Program-made: the position numbers and the translations under genes
Notes under the pieces: model-generated
Database searches by the model: none
Told to the model about the DNA's origin: nothing
What the model saw: only the letters and a program-made list of their open reading frames with translations
In this document: positions 1 through 7,315 of the stretch, piece by piece
Layout of the letters: every line of letters begins with the position of its first letter
How positions within the stretch are numbered: position 1 is the stretch's first letter
Assembly: GCF_003946655.1 (NCBI RefSeq)
Contig: NZ_RHOV01000005.1
Span: 1-64,000, forward strand
From: Lapidilactobacillus achengensis
GTDB taxonomy: Bacteria > Bacillota > Bacilli > Lactobacillales > Lactobacillaceae
DNA: 64,000 nt
Direction of reading: 5' to 3'

Positions 1-50
1 ATTTAACGAAGTGGTTTTGCAAGGTAGAGGTCAAAACAATTCCCTCTTAT
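1..50. repeat. 3' tail of a D-type structured repeat, cut by window edge
   Basis: The first 50 bases match the tail that follows the hairpin units near the other end of the window (about 59606-59660 and 59925-59967). Shared blocks are a GAAGTG run, TTTGCAAG, and GAGGTCAAA followed by a CCTTCTTTTG-like stretch. The hairpin part of this unit must therefore lie to the left of the window. Confidence 0.6.
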
Positions 51-497
51 GAGGTGGTACGGCAATGCCAACGGATTTGGATTAGTTAGTTGGTACAGTT
101 TGCATTGGTTGAACACCTTTACCTGCTCCATAAACAATTCCCGGTGAAATCGACCGATTCAGTTGATTCACCAAGAACTATCTCTGTTCATCAGACCGAC
201 TGTACTGGTGTCACCAATTTAAATCTTGTGACCACTAACCACGGCTGTCAACTGCGTGGATCCTCATCAATTGGCGATAGCTTGCCAATTGACGTGAGTG
301 CTCAAACGACTGCTATAACGTTGAGCGGCTGGAGCGGAGAAATTCGGGGTGAGATCGCCGTGAAATTGTCCTTGGCGGCTTTGCCGCCTAGGACAAGGCT
401 CAGCTTTGAGATTCGCGGGTTTTGCGAAGCTCAAAGTGACGCCCACAGCGAGCTCACCCCGAATTTCGCAGCGCAAGCCGCGGCCAACCTACTTTTG
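51..497. repeat. A-type structured non-coding repeat, copy 1 (no cassette)
   Basis: This is the first of three long related copies (also 498-1064 and 59968-60517). It begins with GAGGTGGTACGGCAA and ends with CCTACTTTTG, where copy 2 starts directly. Several paired segments are visible. CAATTGGC at 268-275 pairs with 284-291. The 15-base arm GAAATTCGGGGTGAG at 339-353 pairs perfectly with 453-467. A hairpin lies at 366-396 (TTGTCCT with AGGACAA, GGCGGC with GCCGCC). CTTTGAG at 404-410 pairs with 430-436. A reading frame crosses the copy, but the equivalent frame in copy 3 is shifted and stopped, so the element is structural and not coding. Confidence 0.75.
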
Positions 498-1064
498 AGG
501 TGGTACGGCAATGCAAACTGATTCAGATTAGAAGGCTGGTACAGTTTGCATTGGTCGGACATCTCTACGCGTTTTCTCAACAATTCATGGGTGGAAACCG
601 TCCAATTCAGCTGATTCATCAAGAACTAGCTTGGTTCATCACACAAACTGCGCTGGTGTCACCAATTCAAGGATTGTAACCACTAATCACGGCCGTCAAC
701 CGCGCGGATCCACATCAATTGACGATAGCCTGCCGGCCGGCGTGAGTGCTCAAACGGCTATTATAACGTTGAGCGGCTGGAGCGGAGAAATTCGGGGTGA
801 GATCGCCGTGAAATGGGTGAGAGTGAGAGCCGACCTGGGCAGCTTCTGAGCATTAGCCTAGCAAATATTTTGGAGGCTGGGCTTTGCCTCCGGAATATTT
901 GCGTAGCTAAGCGGAAGAAGCTAGGTCGGCGAACACGTTTGGCGGCTCTGCCGCCTAGGACAAGGCTCAGCTTTGAGATTCGCGGGTTTTGCGAAGCTCA
1001 AAGTGACGCCCACAGCGAGCTCACCCCGAATTTCGCAGCGCAAGCTGCGGCCAACCTACTTTTG
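498..1064. repeat. A-type structured non-coding repeat, copy 2 (with cassette)
   Basis: This tandem copy of the preceding element is about 120 bp longer because of an inserted cassette. Near its start a perfect 12-bp inverted pair, CAATGCAAACTG at 509-520 and its complement at 542-553, replaces a weaker pairing in copy 1. The long arm GAAATTCGGGGTGAG at 787-801 pairs with 1020-1034. The copy ends at CCTACTTTTG just upstream of the cyclophilin gene promoter. The differences from copy 1 are scattered substitutions, as expected of an old duplication rather than an assembly artefact. Confidence 0.75.
815..940. repeat. Hairpin cassette inserted in A-type copy 2
   Basis: The block lies between GCCGTGAAAT and GGCGGCTCTGCCGCC. 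Copy 1 has only about seven bases at this point. It folds on itself: GCCGACCT near its start pairs with AGGTCGGC near its end, AGCTTC pairs with GAAGAAGCT, and the apex is TGGAGGC...GCCTCCG inside CAAATATTTT...GAATATTTG. It starts GGGTGAGAG and ends ACACGTTT. The cassette in the third copy (60285-60405) has the same ends but a different stem sequence. Confidence 0.65.
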
Positions 1065-1145
1065 TCCATTGAGTGCTCCACCATATCCGTAATCCACCAA
1101 CGCCAAGCAGTGCAAACCGCGGCCAAAAAGTTAACTGAGGGTCGC

Positions 1146-1175
1146 TTCTGACCGCAAATTGTATTAAACTATGAT
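1146..1175 (+). promoter_or_regulatory. Possible promoter of cyclophilin gene
   Basis: A TATGAT -10 box at 1170-1175 lies 27 bases before the start codon. The -35 candidate TTCTGA (1146-1151) at 18-bp spacing is weak. It sits just downstream of the repeat block. Confidence 0.35.
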
Positions 1176-1201
1176 TATCAAGCAAATTATTGGAGGCAAT
1201 T

Positions 1202-1789
1202 ATGACGTACCCACAATTAGATCTGGCCCACGCGACTGGAAGCAAGGCAACCCTGGTGACTAACCATGGCACAATCGAAATTCAATTATTTGATGAACTG
1301 GCGCCTAAGACCGTCAAGAATTTCATCGAATTGGCCCAGAAAAAATATTATGACGGTATTATTTTCCATCGGGTCATTCCTGATTTCATGATTCAAGGTG
1401 GCGATCCCACTGGCACCGGCGCTGGTGGTGAAAGTATTTACGGCGGCGAATTTGAGGACGAATTCTCTAATGAACTTTTCAATTTGACCGGCGCCTTGTC
1501 CATGGCTAATGCTGGTCCGAACACCAATGGCAGTCAATTCTTTATTGTCTCCAACGCGAATATGCCTAAGCGGATGTTGCAAAGTATGCAGGAGGCTGAC
1601 TATCCTGAGGAAATCATTGCCGCTTACAAACAAGGCGGAACACCATGGCTGGATCATCGTCATACTGTTTTCGGTCAAGTGACCGCGGGGATGCCGGTTG
1701 TTCAAGAAATTTCTCGAGTGGCGCGCAATGGTCAGGATCGGCCTAACGATGATGTGGTCATTGAGTCGTTAACGATCACACCTGCCTAG
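1202..1789 (+). CDS. ppiB: Cyclophilin-type peptidyl-prolyl cis-trans isomerase
   Basis: This 195-residue cytoplasmic isomerase speeds rotation about X-Pro bonds during protein folding. It carries the cyclophilin signature FHRVIPDFMIQGGDPTG, with the catalytic Arg of FHR, and the ligand-binding stretch MANAGPNTNGSQFFI. No signal peptide is present. The ATG at 1202 is chosen because GGAGG at 1192-1196 lies five bases ahead; a TTG at 1190 would fall inside that ribosome site. The gene stands alone, with repeats before it and a terminator after it. A family insert of about 30 residues (KRMLQSMQEADYPEE region) makes it longer than the shortest bacterial cyclophilins and is common in lactobacillus homologues. 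Confidence 0.93.
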   Translation: MTYPQLDLAHATGSKATLVTNHGTIEIQLFDELAPKTVKNFIELAQKKYYDGIIFHRVIPDFMIQGGDPTGTGAGGESIYGGEFEDEFSNELFNLTGALSMANAGPNTNGSQFFIVSNANMPKRMLQSMQEADYPEEIIAAYKQGGTPWLDHRHTVFGQVTAGMPVVQEISRVARNGQDRPNDDVVIESLTITPA

Positions 1790-1822
1790 CGTCATTGGGT
1801 TAAATCCGTTTATTAAGTACCA

Positions 1823-1860
1823 TAAAAGCTTGATTGTCGATCAATAATCAGGCTTTTTTT
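1823..1860 (+). terminator. Rho-independent terminator after cyclophilin gene
   Basis: AAAGCTTGATT pairs with AATCAGGCTTT around a short loop and is followed by a run of seven T. Confidence 0.85.
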
Positions 1861-2024
1861 GTTAGATTGGGTTGATGGGGTCAAGTGTTGGCGAACTTGG
1901 GTCAACGAGCCGCTCGAATTATTCGCCGAAGAAATCAGTGCGTTGGCGGATGCTCGTTGTTCTTAAAGGAAACAGTACTGGGTCTTGTCGGAATGGGTCG
2001 AACGATGAAAGGAAGCACAAGCGA

Positions 2025-2783
2025 ATGCAAAATGAATTAGTTCAACAAATTTCTGTGATTGATCGTGACTTGGCACAATTGGTAACCCCATGGCTAGATG
2101 ACCAGGTCAAAAGTGGCACGGCGCACTTAGCAGCGGATCGGGTCCTGATTCCCTTGGTGGCGTTCACCGTGCAGGGACAGACTGATTTGGTGGCCGCGCA
2201 AACTTGGCTGGCACGGCAGGCGCAGATTTCACCAGAGAAAATCGTTGAGTTGATTTATCAACTAGCGCCGGTGGTGGGGCTGCCTAAGGTCTTGGCAACG
2301 CTGAATGTGATCCATCAAGTTTTTCGCGCGAACCAGGTCACGGTTAAGCCAGGGGCAACGGTGCAGCCAGATGATTATGGCGCCCAGGTCCAAAGCGAGC
2401 TGTATGGTAATGAAATCAAAAACCTATTGGCCGAATTGCCGGAAGGCGCCGGGGATTATATCAGCAACGCGTTGACCCAACACTTTTTCAATGATTTTTA
2501 TTGTCGTGGCTTTCTTACCGTGGCGGAACGGGAGAAATTTGAATTGTTGGCCCTGATTACATTGAATGTTGATTTTCAAGTTCGGGCCCATGCTCGCGGA
2601 AGCTTGAAGGCGGGCAACAGTGAGGCAGAACTTGTGTGGTCCGTGATTCAATTGTTGCCTTACATTGGTTTTCCTTTGGTGATCAACAGTGTTCGCCAGA
2701 TTCATCAAGCGGCGGTTACCTTACAGACAGAGGCCGCGGCGGAAACGAACCCGACGGCCTCCGGAGCGGCTGATGAGCACTAG
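2025..2783 (+). CDS. Carboxymuconolactone decarboxylase-fold protein, two domains
   Basis: A 252-residue soluble protein with two alpha-helical CMD/AhpD-like halves. The first runs about residues 35-105 (VLIPLVAFTVQGQ ... IVELIYQLAPVVGLPKVL). The second runs about 165-235 (EREKFELLALITLNV ... HARGSLKAGNSEAEL ... LLPYIGFPLVINSV). Family members include decarboxylases and CxxC peroxidase partners, but no CxxC is present here, so a thiol peroxidase role is unlikely and the substrate is unknown. ATG 2025 follows AAAGGA at 2008-2013. An upstream in-frame start near 1872 would add about 51 residues of poor, basic composition and overlap the previous terminator region, so it was not used. Confidence 0.75.
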   Translation: MQNELVQQISVIDRDLAQLVTPWLDDQVKSGTAHLAADRVLIPLVAFTVQGQTDLVAAQTWLARQAQISPEKIVELIYQLAPVVGLPKVLATLNVIHQVFRANQVTVKPGATVQPDDYGAQVQSELYGNEIKNLLAELPEGAGDYISNALTQHFFNDFYCRGFLTVAEREKFELLALITLNVDFQVRAHARGSLKAGNSEAELVWSVIQLLPYIGFPLVINSVRQIHQAAVTLQTEAAAETNPTASGAADEH

Positions 2784-2974
2784 CCGGCAGTTGAGCTCCA
2801 AAGCTAACCGTGCTAACATAGCTAGCCAAACTAACCCAGGTGCGCCCTTAGGACTTACCAACGTTCTGACGCCGTTAGCGCGTTCGATCGTTGGTGGGAT
2901 CACGGGGTTATTTGGGATCGAGATCATCAAACTAAGTGGCGCAGGCTTGTCGTGCCAAATGGAGGAATTTAATA

Positions 2975-3652
2975 ATGTGGGGAACGCTCTTTAATGTAGG
3001 CATGATTCTGGTGGGCAGTTTTGTCGGGACTTTTTTCAAGAAGGGGCTACGGCCAGAATTTCACGAAATTCTTATGCAGGCGCTGGGACTGGCCGCGGTG
3101 GGGTTGGGAATCAATGCGGTTGTCCAACAACTTCCGCGGAGTAAATATCCGGTTTTATTCATTGTTAGTTTGGCGGTGGGCGGTGTTTTTGGGCAATGGT
3201 TAGATATTGAGAACCGTTTCGATCGCACGGTGCGCCGGTATAGCAAAAGCGATCTGGCCACCGGCTTATCGACGGCGATTCTCTTGTTCTGCATGGGGTC
3301 TTTGGCCATTGTCGGTCCAATCGAAGCGGCGTTGAAGCAGGATTATACGCTCCTGTTGACAAATGGGATGCTGGACGGGATCACCTCCATGGTCCTGGCG
3401 GCAACCTATGGCATTGGCATCGCCAGCGTGGCCGCGGTGGTCTTTGTCTGGCAGGGCAGTATTTATCTGTTGGCGCTGTTGTTGCGTAGTGCGATCGATC
3501 AGACCTTGTTGACAGAGATCATGATTGTCGGGGGCTTGTTGATTTTCGCCTCGGGGCTGAGTATTCTCAAAATCAAACAATTCAAAACCATGAATTTGTT
3601 GCCAGCGCTTTTGATCCCACCGCTGATTCTGGCGATCTTACGGCTCTTTTAA
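2975..3652 (+). CDS. DUF554 family integral membrane protein
   Basis: A 225-residue hydrophobic protein with about six or seven membrane segments and the DUF554 pattern: GTLFNVGMILVGSFVGTFFKKGL at the start, GLGINAV, and an IVGPIEAAL / GMLDGITSMVLA region in the middle. The family is widespread in bacteria without a settled function; transport is often assumed. ATG 2975 is set by GGAGG at 2961-2965. The stop codon overlaps the stop of the convergent GntR gene by four bases (3649-3652), leaving no room for separate terminators. Confidence 0.85.
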   Translation: MWGTLFNVGMILVGSFVGTFFKKGLRPEFHEILMQALGLAAVGLGINAVVQQLPRSKYPVLFIVSLAVGGVFGQWLDIENRFDRTVRRYSKSDLATGLSTAILLFCMGSLAIVGPIEAALKQDYTLLLTNGMLDGITSMVLAATYGIGIASVAAVVFVWQGSIYLLALLLRSAIDQTLLTEIMIVGGLLIFASGLSILKIKQFKTMNLLPALLIPPLILAILRLF

Positions 3653-4374
3653 CGTTGTTGGGTGAAATCGATCGCATATTTGTATTGTGATCCGATATAA
3701 AAGCATTCACTATATTCGTAATAATCAACCAGCGGATTGTTGACGATCCGCGCCCGTTTAAGCACGGGCTTTTTTTGTGGGATCATCAGGATCTGCGCGA
3801 CTTTCTTGCTGGGTTCGATGGCTTCAACGATCTCGCGAACATGCTTGATCCGAATGCCCAAAGTGGCGAGATAATCGTAGAAGGAGTGTTGGTAAGTGCT
3901 GGCCTCTAAGGATAGCAAGGGGTTGAATTTAAGATAAGTCTTGAAGTATGCAAAGGCCTTCCCCTGAGCGCCGCGCACCCGTTCGATCATGATGATTTGG
4001 TCGCCGACTCCGACCTGTAAGTAGTTGCTCAATTTGTAGTCGGCAAAACCCAAGCGCACATTGACTTGGAGCGTTTCGATATCGATCCCGACTTCCTTCA
4101 TTTCGTTGGTGAAGCTCTTGTAGGAGGTGTAGTGGGTGGCGATCCGCTCATCAAAAGTACTCACAAAGCTGCCTTTAGCGCGCTGACGGACGATCAGATT
4201 ATCCTTGACTAATTCATCAATGGCCTTACGAACCGTGATGCGACTGACGTGGTAGTGATCGCACAGGGCAAATTCAGTGGGGATCCGTTGCCCGGGTCGC
4301 CAGGTTCCCGTTTGAATTTGTTGACGCAAGTCTTGAGATATTTGCAGGTATAAGGGAAGTTGTTTATCAGTCAT
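3649..4374 (-). CDS. GntR family (HutC-type) transcriptional regulator
   Basis: A 241-residue repressor-type regulator. The N-terminal winged helix (LYLQISQDLRQQI..GTWRPGQRIPTE ... VSRITVRKAIDELVKDNLI) is followed by a UTRA ligand domain (from about residue 85, with IERVRGAQGKAFAYFKTYL and YSECFYIGSQYKYAIDF). ATG 4374 follows GGAGG on the minus strand (4382-4386); a longer frame from 4500 has no ribosome site and crosses the promoter. It faces away from the mannosidase operon. A dyad over its own -10 box and its position suggest it senses a mannose-containing sugar or sugar phosphate, represses the operon and regulates itself. The ligand is inferred from context only. Confidence 0.88.
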   Translation of the reverse strand: MTDKQLPLYLQISQDLRQQIQTGTWRPGQRIPTEFALCDHYHVSRITVRKAIDELVKDNLIVRQRAKGSFVSTFDERIATHYTSYKSFTNEMKEVGIDIETLQVNVRLGFADYKLSNYLQVGVGDQIIMIERVRGAQGKAFAYFKTYLKFNPLLSLEASTYQHSFYDYLATLGIRIKHVREIVEAIEPSKKVAQILMIPQKKPVLKRARIVNNPLVDYYEYSECFYIGSQYKYAIDFTQQR

Positions 4375-4508
4375 TGATTGGCCTCCAGCCGCAGTCGATT
4401 TAGTGAGCAAAGTGATGATCGATGCAAAAAGCTGATCCAAATTTAAGCCAGCTGTCGGTGTTGATCGCCACCTAATTGTTGATGCTTGATTCAACTTCAT
4501 CGCTTTTT

Positions 4509-4537
4509 ATTGTATATAACAATAGGGCTAGATGCAA
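4509..4537 (-). promoter_or_regulatory. gntR promoter with overlapping palindromic operator
   Basis: On the minus strand TTGCAT (4532-4537) and TACAAT (4509-4514) are spaced by exactly 17 bases. The -10 box lies in the dyad ATTGTATATAACAAT (4509-4523), a likely site for the GntR protein and so for self-repression. Confidence 0.6.
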
Positions 4538-4572
4538 GCCAGATAAGCCATTGAAATGTACAAAATCCGCTA

Positions 4573-4601
4573 TTGTTAACGGATACAACAGCCCCTATAC
4601 T
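4573..4601 (+). promoter_or_regulatory. Mannosidase operon promoter with cre-like site
   Basis: TTGTTA (4573-4578), a 17-base spacer and TATACT (4596-4601) form a good sigma-A promoter. TTGTTAACGGATACAA at 4573-4588 fits the CcpA cre consensus WTGNAANCGNWNNCW with one mismatch and covers the -35 box, so glucose repression of the operon is likely. The TTGT...ACAA ends could also be read by the GntR protein. Confidence 0.6.
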
Positions 4602-4633
4602 AAGGTCAGTAGCAAGCTAAGGAGGAATTGTCA

Positions 4634-6349
4634 TTGTATGATGCGACCCCAATTTTTAAAGTGAAAAAAGAGCTGCCAGTTTATGGCAACCTTGCTCAAA
4701 TCGTCGCGGAACTTAGCAAAAGTTCCGCTGCCATGATTGCCTTTGATTGTTATCCGGGCGTCGACCAGCGTCAGTTGGGCCAATTGTTGACGCAGTTGCC
4801 TGCTGACCGCGTGCTCGCTACTGATGAGGTTTTCTTGGAACCGGCGGCCTTGACGGCTAAGTTACACTCGACGCTAACGGATGATGAACTGTTCGGTCAG
4901 TTTCATGATTATGATTTGGCGGAATTGATCGAACCACAAAAATTACGACAACTTCAAGCTGACGTGGCCGCCAGTCCCGGTCGCACGGTGGTCTATGGTG
5001 TCGGTGCCGCCAGTTTGATCGCGGCGGATCTGGTGGTCTATGTCAGTCTCACCCGCTGGCAACTTCAGGGGCGCTACCGTGAAGGGCAGGCCAACTGGCA
5101 CAGTGATAACGCCCAAGAATCGTGGAATCGCAAGATCAAGCGGGGTTACTTCTTCGACTGGCCCCTAGGGGATGCGCTGAAAGCAAAAGCGTTCCGTCAA
5201 TTTGACTATTTGTTAGATTTGAACGATCCGCAGCAATTTCGGATGGTGGCGGCGCCCGATTACTTGGAAATCATGGGAGAACTGGCCCAGCGACCTTTTC
5301 GGCTGAAGCCTTATTTCGCACCAAGCGTTTGGGGTGGTCATTGGCTTCAAGAGAATTTCGGGGTCGAACCGGACGCGCCGAACTTGGGGTGGGGGTTTGA
5401 CGGGGTGCCAGAAGAGAATAGTTTGTTGCTCCAAGTGGGCACGACCGTGTTGGAAGTGCCAGCGCAAGACCTAGTGATGTTGAAACCGCAAGCCCTTTTG
5501 GGTGAGAAAACATATGGTCGTTACGGTGAAAGTTTCCCGATCCGCTTCGATTATTTGGATACGGTGGGCGGCGGTAATCTGAGTTTGCAGGTCCATCCTA
5601 CCGCTGCATACGCTTATCAACAATTTAAACTGCCTTACACGCAAGACGAAAGTTATTACATTATGGCAGCCGCGCCGCAAGCGCAAGTGATCCTGGGCGT
5701 GCGGACCGGCGTTGATCCTGCCGAGCTGGAGTCGGCCTTGACAACGGCGCAAACGACCCAGAAATTTGCTGCTGAGAAATTTGTTAATTTTTTGCCAGTC
5801 AAGGCCCATGATCATTTCCTGATTCCAGCTGGCACGATTCATTGCAGCGGCGCGGAAACGGTGGTTTTAGAGATCAGCGCGACCCCGAATCGGTTTACCT
5901 TTAAGTTGTGGGATTGGCATCGTCTTGATCTGGATGGTCGTCCGCGGCCGATCAATATTCAACGAGGCATGGCCAATTTGGATTTTGGCCGTGACACGAA
6001 CGAGGTGACCCAGCATTTGGTCAATCAAATCAAGCCTTTGCGGCAAACGCCGGGTCATCAGCAAGAAGAAACGGGGTTGGCGCCTAGTGAAGCCATCAGA
6101 ACCATTCGTGATCGTTTCGATCGGCCCATCACCTTGACGACCCATGGCGATGTGATCATGGCCTGTCTGGTTGCTGGCGAGGAAATTTGTCTGGCACCGG
6201 CTACAGCGACGTCGGCCAGTGAGGCTTGGTTACAGCTCCACTATGGGGAAACGGTGATTATTCCTGCTAGTGTCGGCGATTTCCGGGTCTTCCCCAGTGG
6301 GCCAAGTCAGGGCCAGGAAGTCACGCTGCTATCAGCGCAGATCAGGTAA
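4634..6349 (+). CDS. Class I mannose-6-phosphate isomerase-like protein with N-terminal extension
   Basis: A 571-residue protein. The C-terminal part from about residue 210 is a zinc-dependent phosphomannose isomerase cupin, with likely metal ligands Q319 and H321 (QVHP), E339 (DESYY) and H403 (GTIH). About 200 extra N-terminal residues resemble an abbreviated nucleoside/uridine-kinase-like fold (DYDLAELIEP, a WNRKIKRGYFFDWP stretch) without a clear P-loop, so their role is unknown. Normal ManA proteins are about 310-390 residues. The TTG at 4634 is chosen because GGAGG at 4621-4625 sits eight bases ahead. It is the first gene of the operon and probably turns mannose 6-phosphate into fructose 6-phosphate. 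Confidence 0.8.
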   Translation: MYDATPIFKVKKELPVYGNLAQIVAELSKSSAAMIAFDCYPGVDQRQLGQLLTQLPADRVLATDEVFLEPAALTAKLHSTLTDDELFGQFHDYDLAELIEPQKLRQLQADVAASPGRTVVYGVGAASLIAADLVVYVSLTRWQLQGRYREGQANWHSDNAQESWNRKIKRGYFFDWPLGDALKAKAFRQFDYLLDLNDPQQFRMVAAPDYLEIMGELAQRPFRLKPYFAPSVWGGHWLQENFGVEPDAPNLGWGFDGVPEENSLLLQVGTTVLEVPAQDLVMLKPQALLGEKTYGRYGESFPIRFDYLDTVGGGNLSLQVHPTAAYAYQQFKLPYTQDESYYIMAAAPQAQVILGVRTGVDPAELESALTTAQTTQKFAAEKFVNFLPVKAHDHFLIPAGTIHCSGAETVVLEISATPNRFTFKLWDWHRLDLDGRPRPINIQRGMANLDFGRDTNEVTQHLVNQIKPLRQTPGHQQEETGLAPSEAIRTIRDRFDRPITLTTHGDVIMACLVAGEEICLAPATATSASEAWLQLHYGETVIIPASVGDFRVFPSGPSQGQEVTLLSAQIR

Positions 6350-6367
6350 GGAGGCGCAATTGACCAG

Positions 6368-7315
6368 ATGGAAAAAGTGAAATTGATGTTTGATGTTGGG
6401 GGTACCGTCACTAAAAGCGGTGTTTTCACCGACGCGGGTGACAATCTCTTGCCTGAATTGATTTACACGCCGACTGCGGCCGATTGTTCAGGCCCGCAGT
6501 TTGTGGCAGAAATGGTCCAGCATTGTCTGAACTTGGTTGCGAAATTGCCTGAACCGGTGTTGATTTGTGCGGTGGGTTGGGCATTTCCGGGTCCCTTTGA
6601 TTATCAACGGGGGATCAGCCAGATGCACGGACTGCATAAATTCGAGCAACTTGCGGGTTATGATCTGGCGACGGCTTTCAAAAAAAGTCTGAGTGCAACG
6701 GCACTGAATTTATTGCCAGATTGGTCGTTATTTTTCGCCAATGATGCGTTGAGCTTCGCCTTTGGTGAGGCAGCTTTACACGATCAAGAGCGCTGTGGCG
6801 GCTACTTCACAATCGGAACCGGTTTGGGCTCCGCCTTTCTAAGAGCGGGGCAACAACTTCAAGCTTGCGGACGCTTACCAAAATCGGGCATGATTTTCGG
6901 AGAACCCTTTGGTGAGAGTACGATTGATGAACAACTGTCCGGAAGGGGGCTGGTCCAGCTTTGCCAGCGCCAGGGGATCACGGCTGGATTGCCGCAAGTG
7001 ACCGCGGCCGCCGCGTTAGGCGATCCGGCAAGTTTGGCCGTTTTGGCGGAGTTTGGTCAGCGATTAGGCCTAGGGTTGGGTCCCTACTTAGTTGAGTTGG
7101 CCGTCGATGAAGTTGTTTTTGGCGGCCAGGTCAGTCGCGGGTTCCCTTACTTTGAAATGAGTTTCAGACAAACATTGGCGCGGCAAGGAATCAGTCCTGA
7201 AATCAGGGCCAGCCTTGATACGTCGCTGCGGACGATCCAAGGTTTAAACTATTTGGCAGCTAGGTCAACGATGACCACAAAATCAGCATCGTGTGAAAAT
7301 GGAGGATTTTCATGA
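6368..7315 (+). CDS. ROK family sugar kinase-like protein
   Basis: A 315-residue protein of the ROK/ASKHA fold. FDVGGTVTKSGVF near the start is the phosphate-1 loop, ANDALSFAFGEA holds the catalytic-base Asp, and FTIGTGLGSAFL is the second phosphate loop. The usual ROK zinc motif CxCGxxGC is missing, as in some family branches. It lies 18 bases after the isomerase gene and overlaps the mannosidase start by four bases (ATGA), so all three genes are one transcript. A mannose or manno-oligosaccharide kinase feeding the isomerase is the likeliest role. AAGGAGG at 6348-6354 is a rather distant ribosome site (13 bases). Confidence 0.8.
   Translation: MEKVKLMFDVGGTVTKSGVFTDAGDNLLPELIYTPTAADCSGPQFVAEMVQHCLNLVAKLPEPVLICAVGWAFPGPFDYQRGISQMHGLHKFEQLAGYDLATAFKKSLSATALNLLPDWSLFFANDALSFAFGEAALHDQERCGGYFTIGTGLGSAFLRAGQQLQACGRLPKSGMIFGEPFGESTIDEQLSGRGLVQLCQRQGITAGLPQVTAAAALGDPASLAVLAEFGQRLGLGLGPYLVELAVDEVVFGGQVSRGFPYFEMSFRQTLARQGISPEIRASLDTSLRTIQGLNYLAARSTMTTKSASCENGGFS

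Noticed and set aside
51-75. GAGGTGGTACGGCAA looks like the T-box antiterminator core
   Set aside because: It lacks the full ACCGCGG and has no upstream stem I or competing terminator, and no synthetase gene follows any copy.
90-521. Open frames of 143, 72 and 112 codons across the left repeats (90-521, 631-849, 813-1151)
   Set aside because: They are read through inverted repeats, have no ribosome sites, and the matching frame in the third copy (60060-60190) is shifted and stopped. Similar peptides arise only because the DNA repeats are similar.
51-1064. Large ornate RNAs (GOLLD or ROOL) as identity of the long repeats
   Set aside because: Those RNAs are single-copy, near phage or tRNA genes and have defined conserved cores that I cannot see here; tandem copies with exchangeable cassettes do not fit.
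2773-2994. Possible small gene between the CMD-fold and DUF554 genes
   Set aside because: The frame has no ribosome site, overlaps both neighbours and has no recognisable sequence features.
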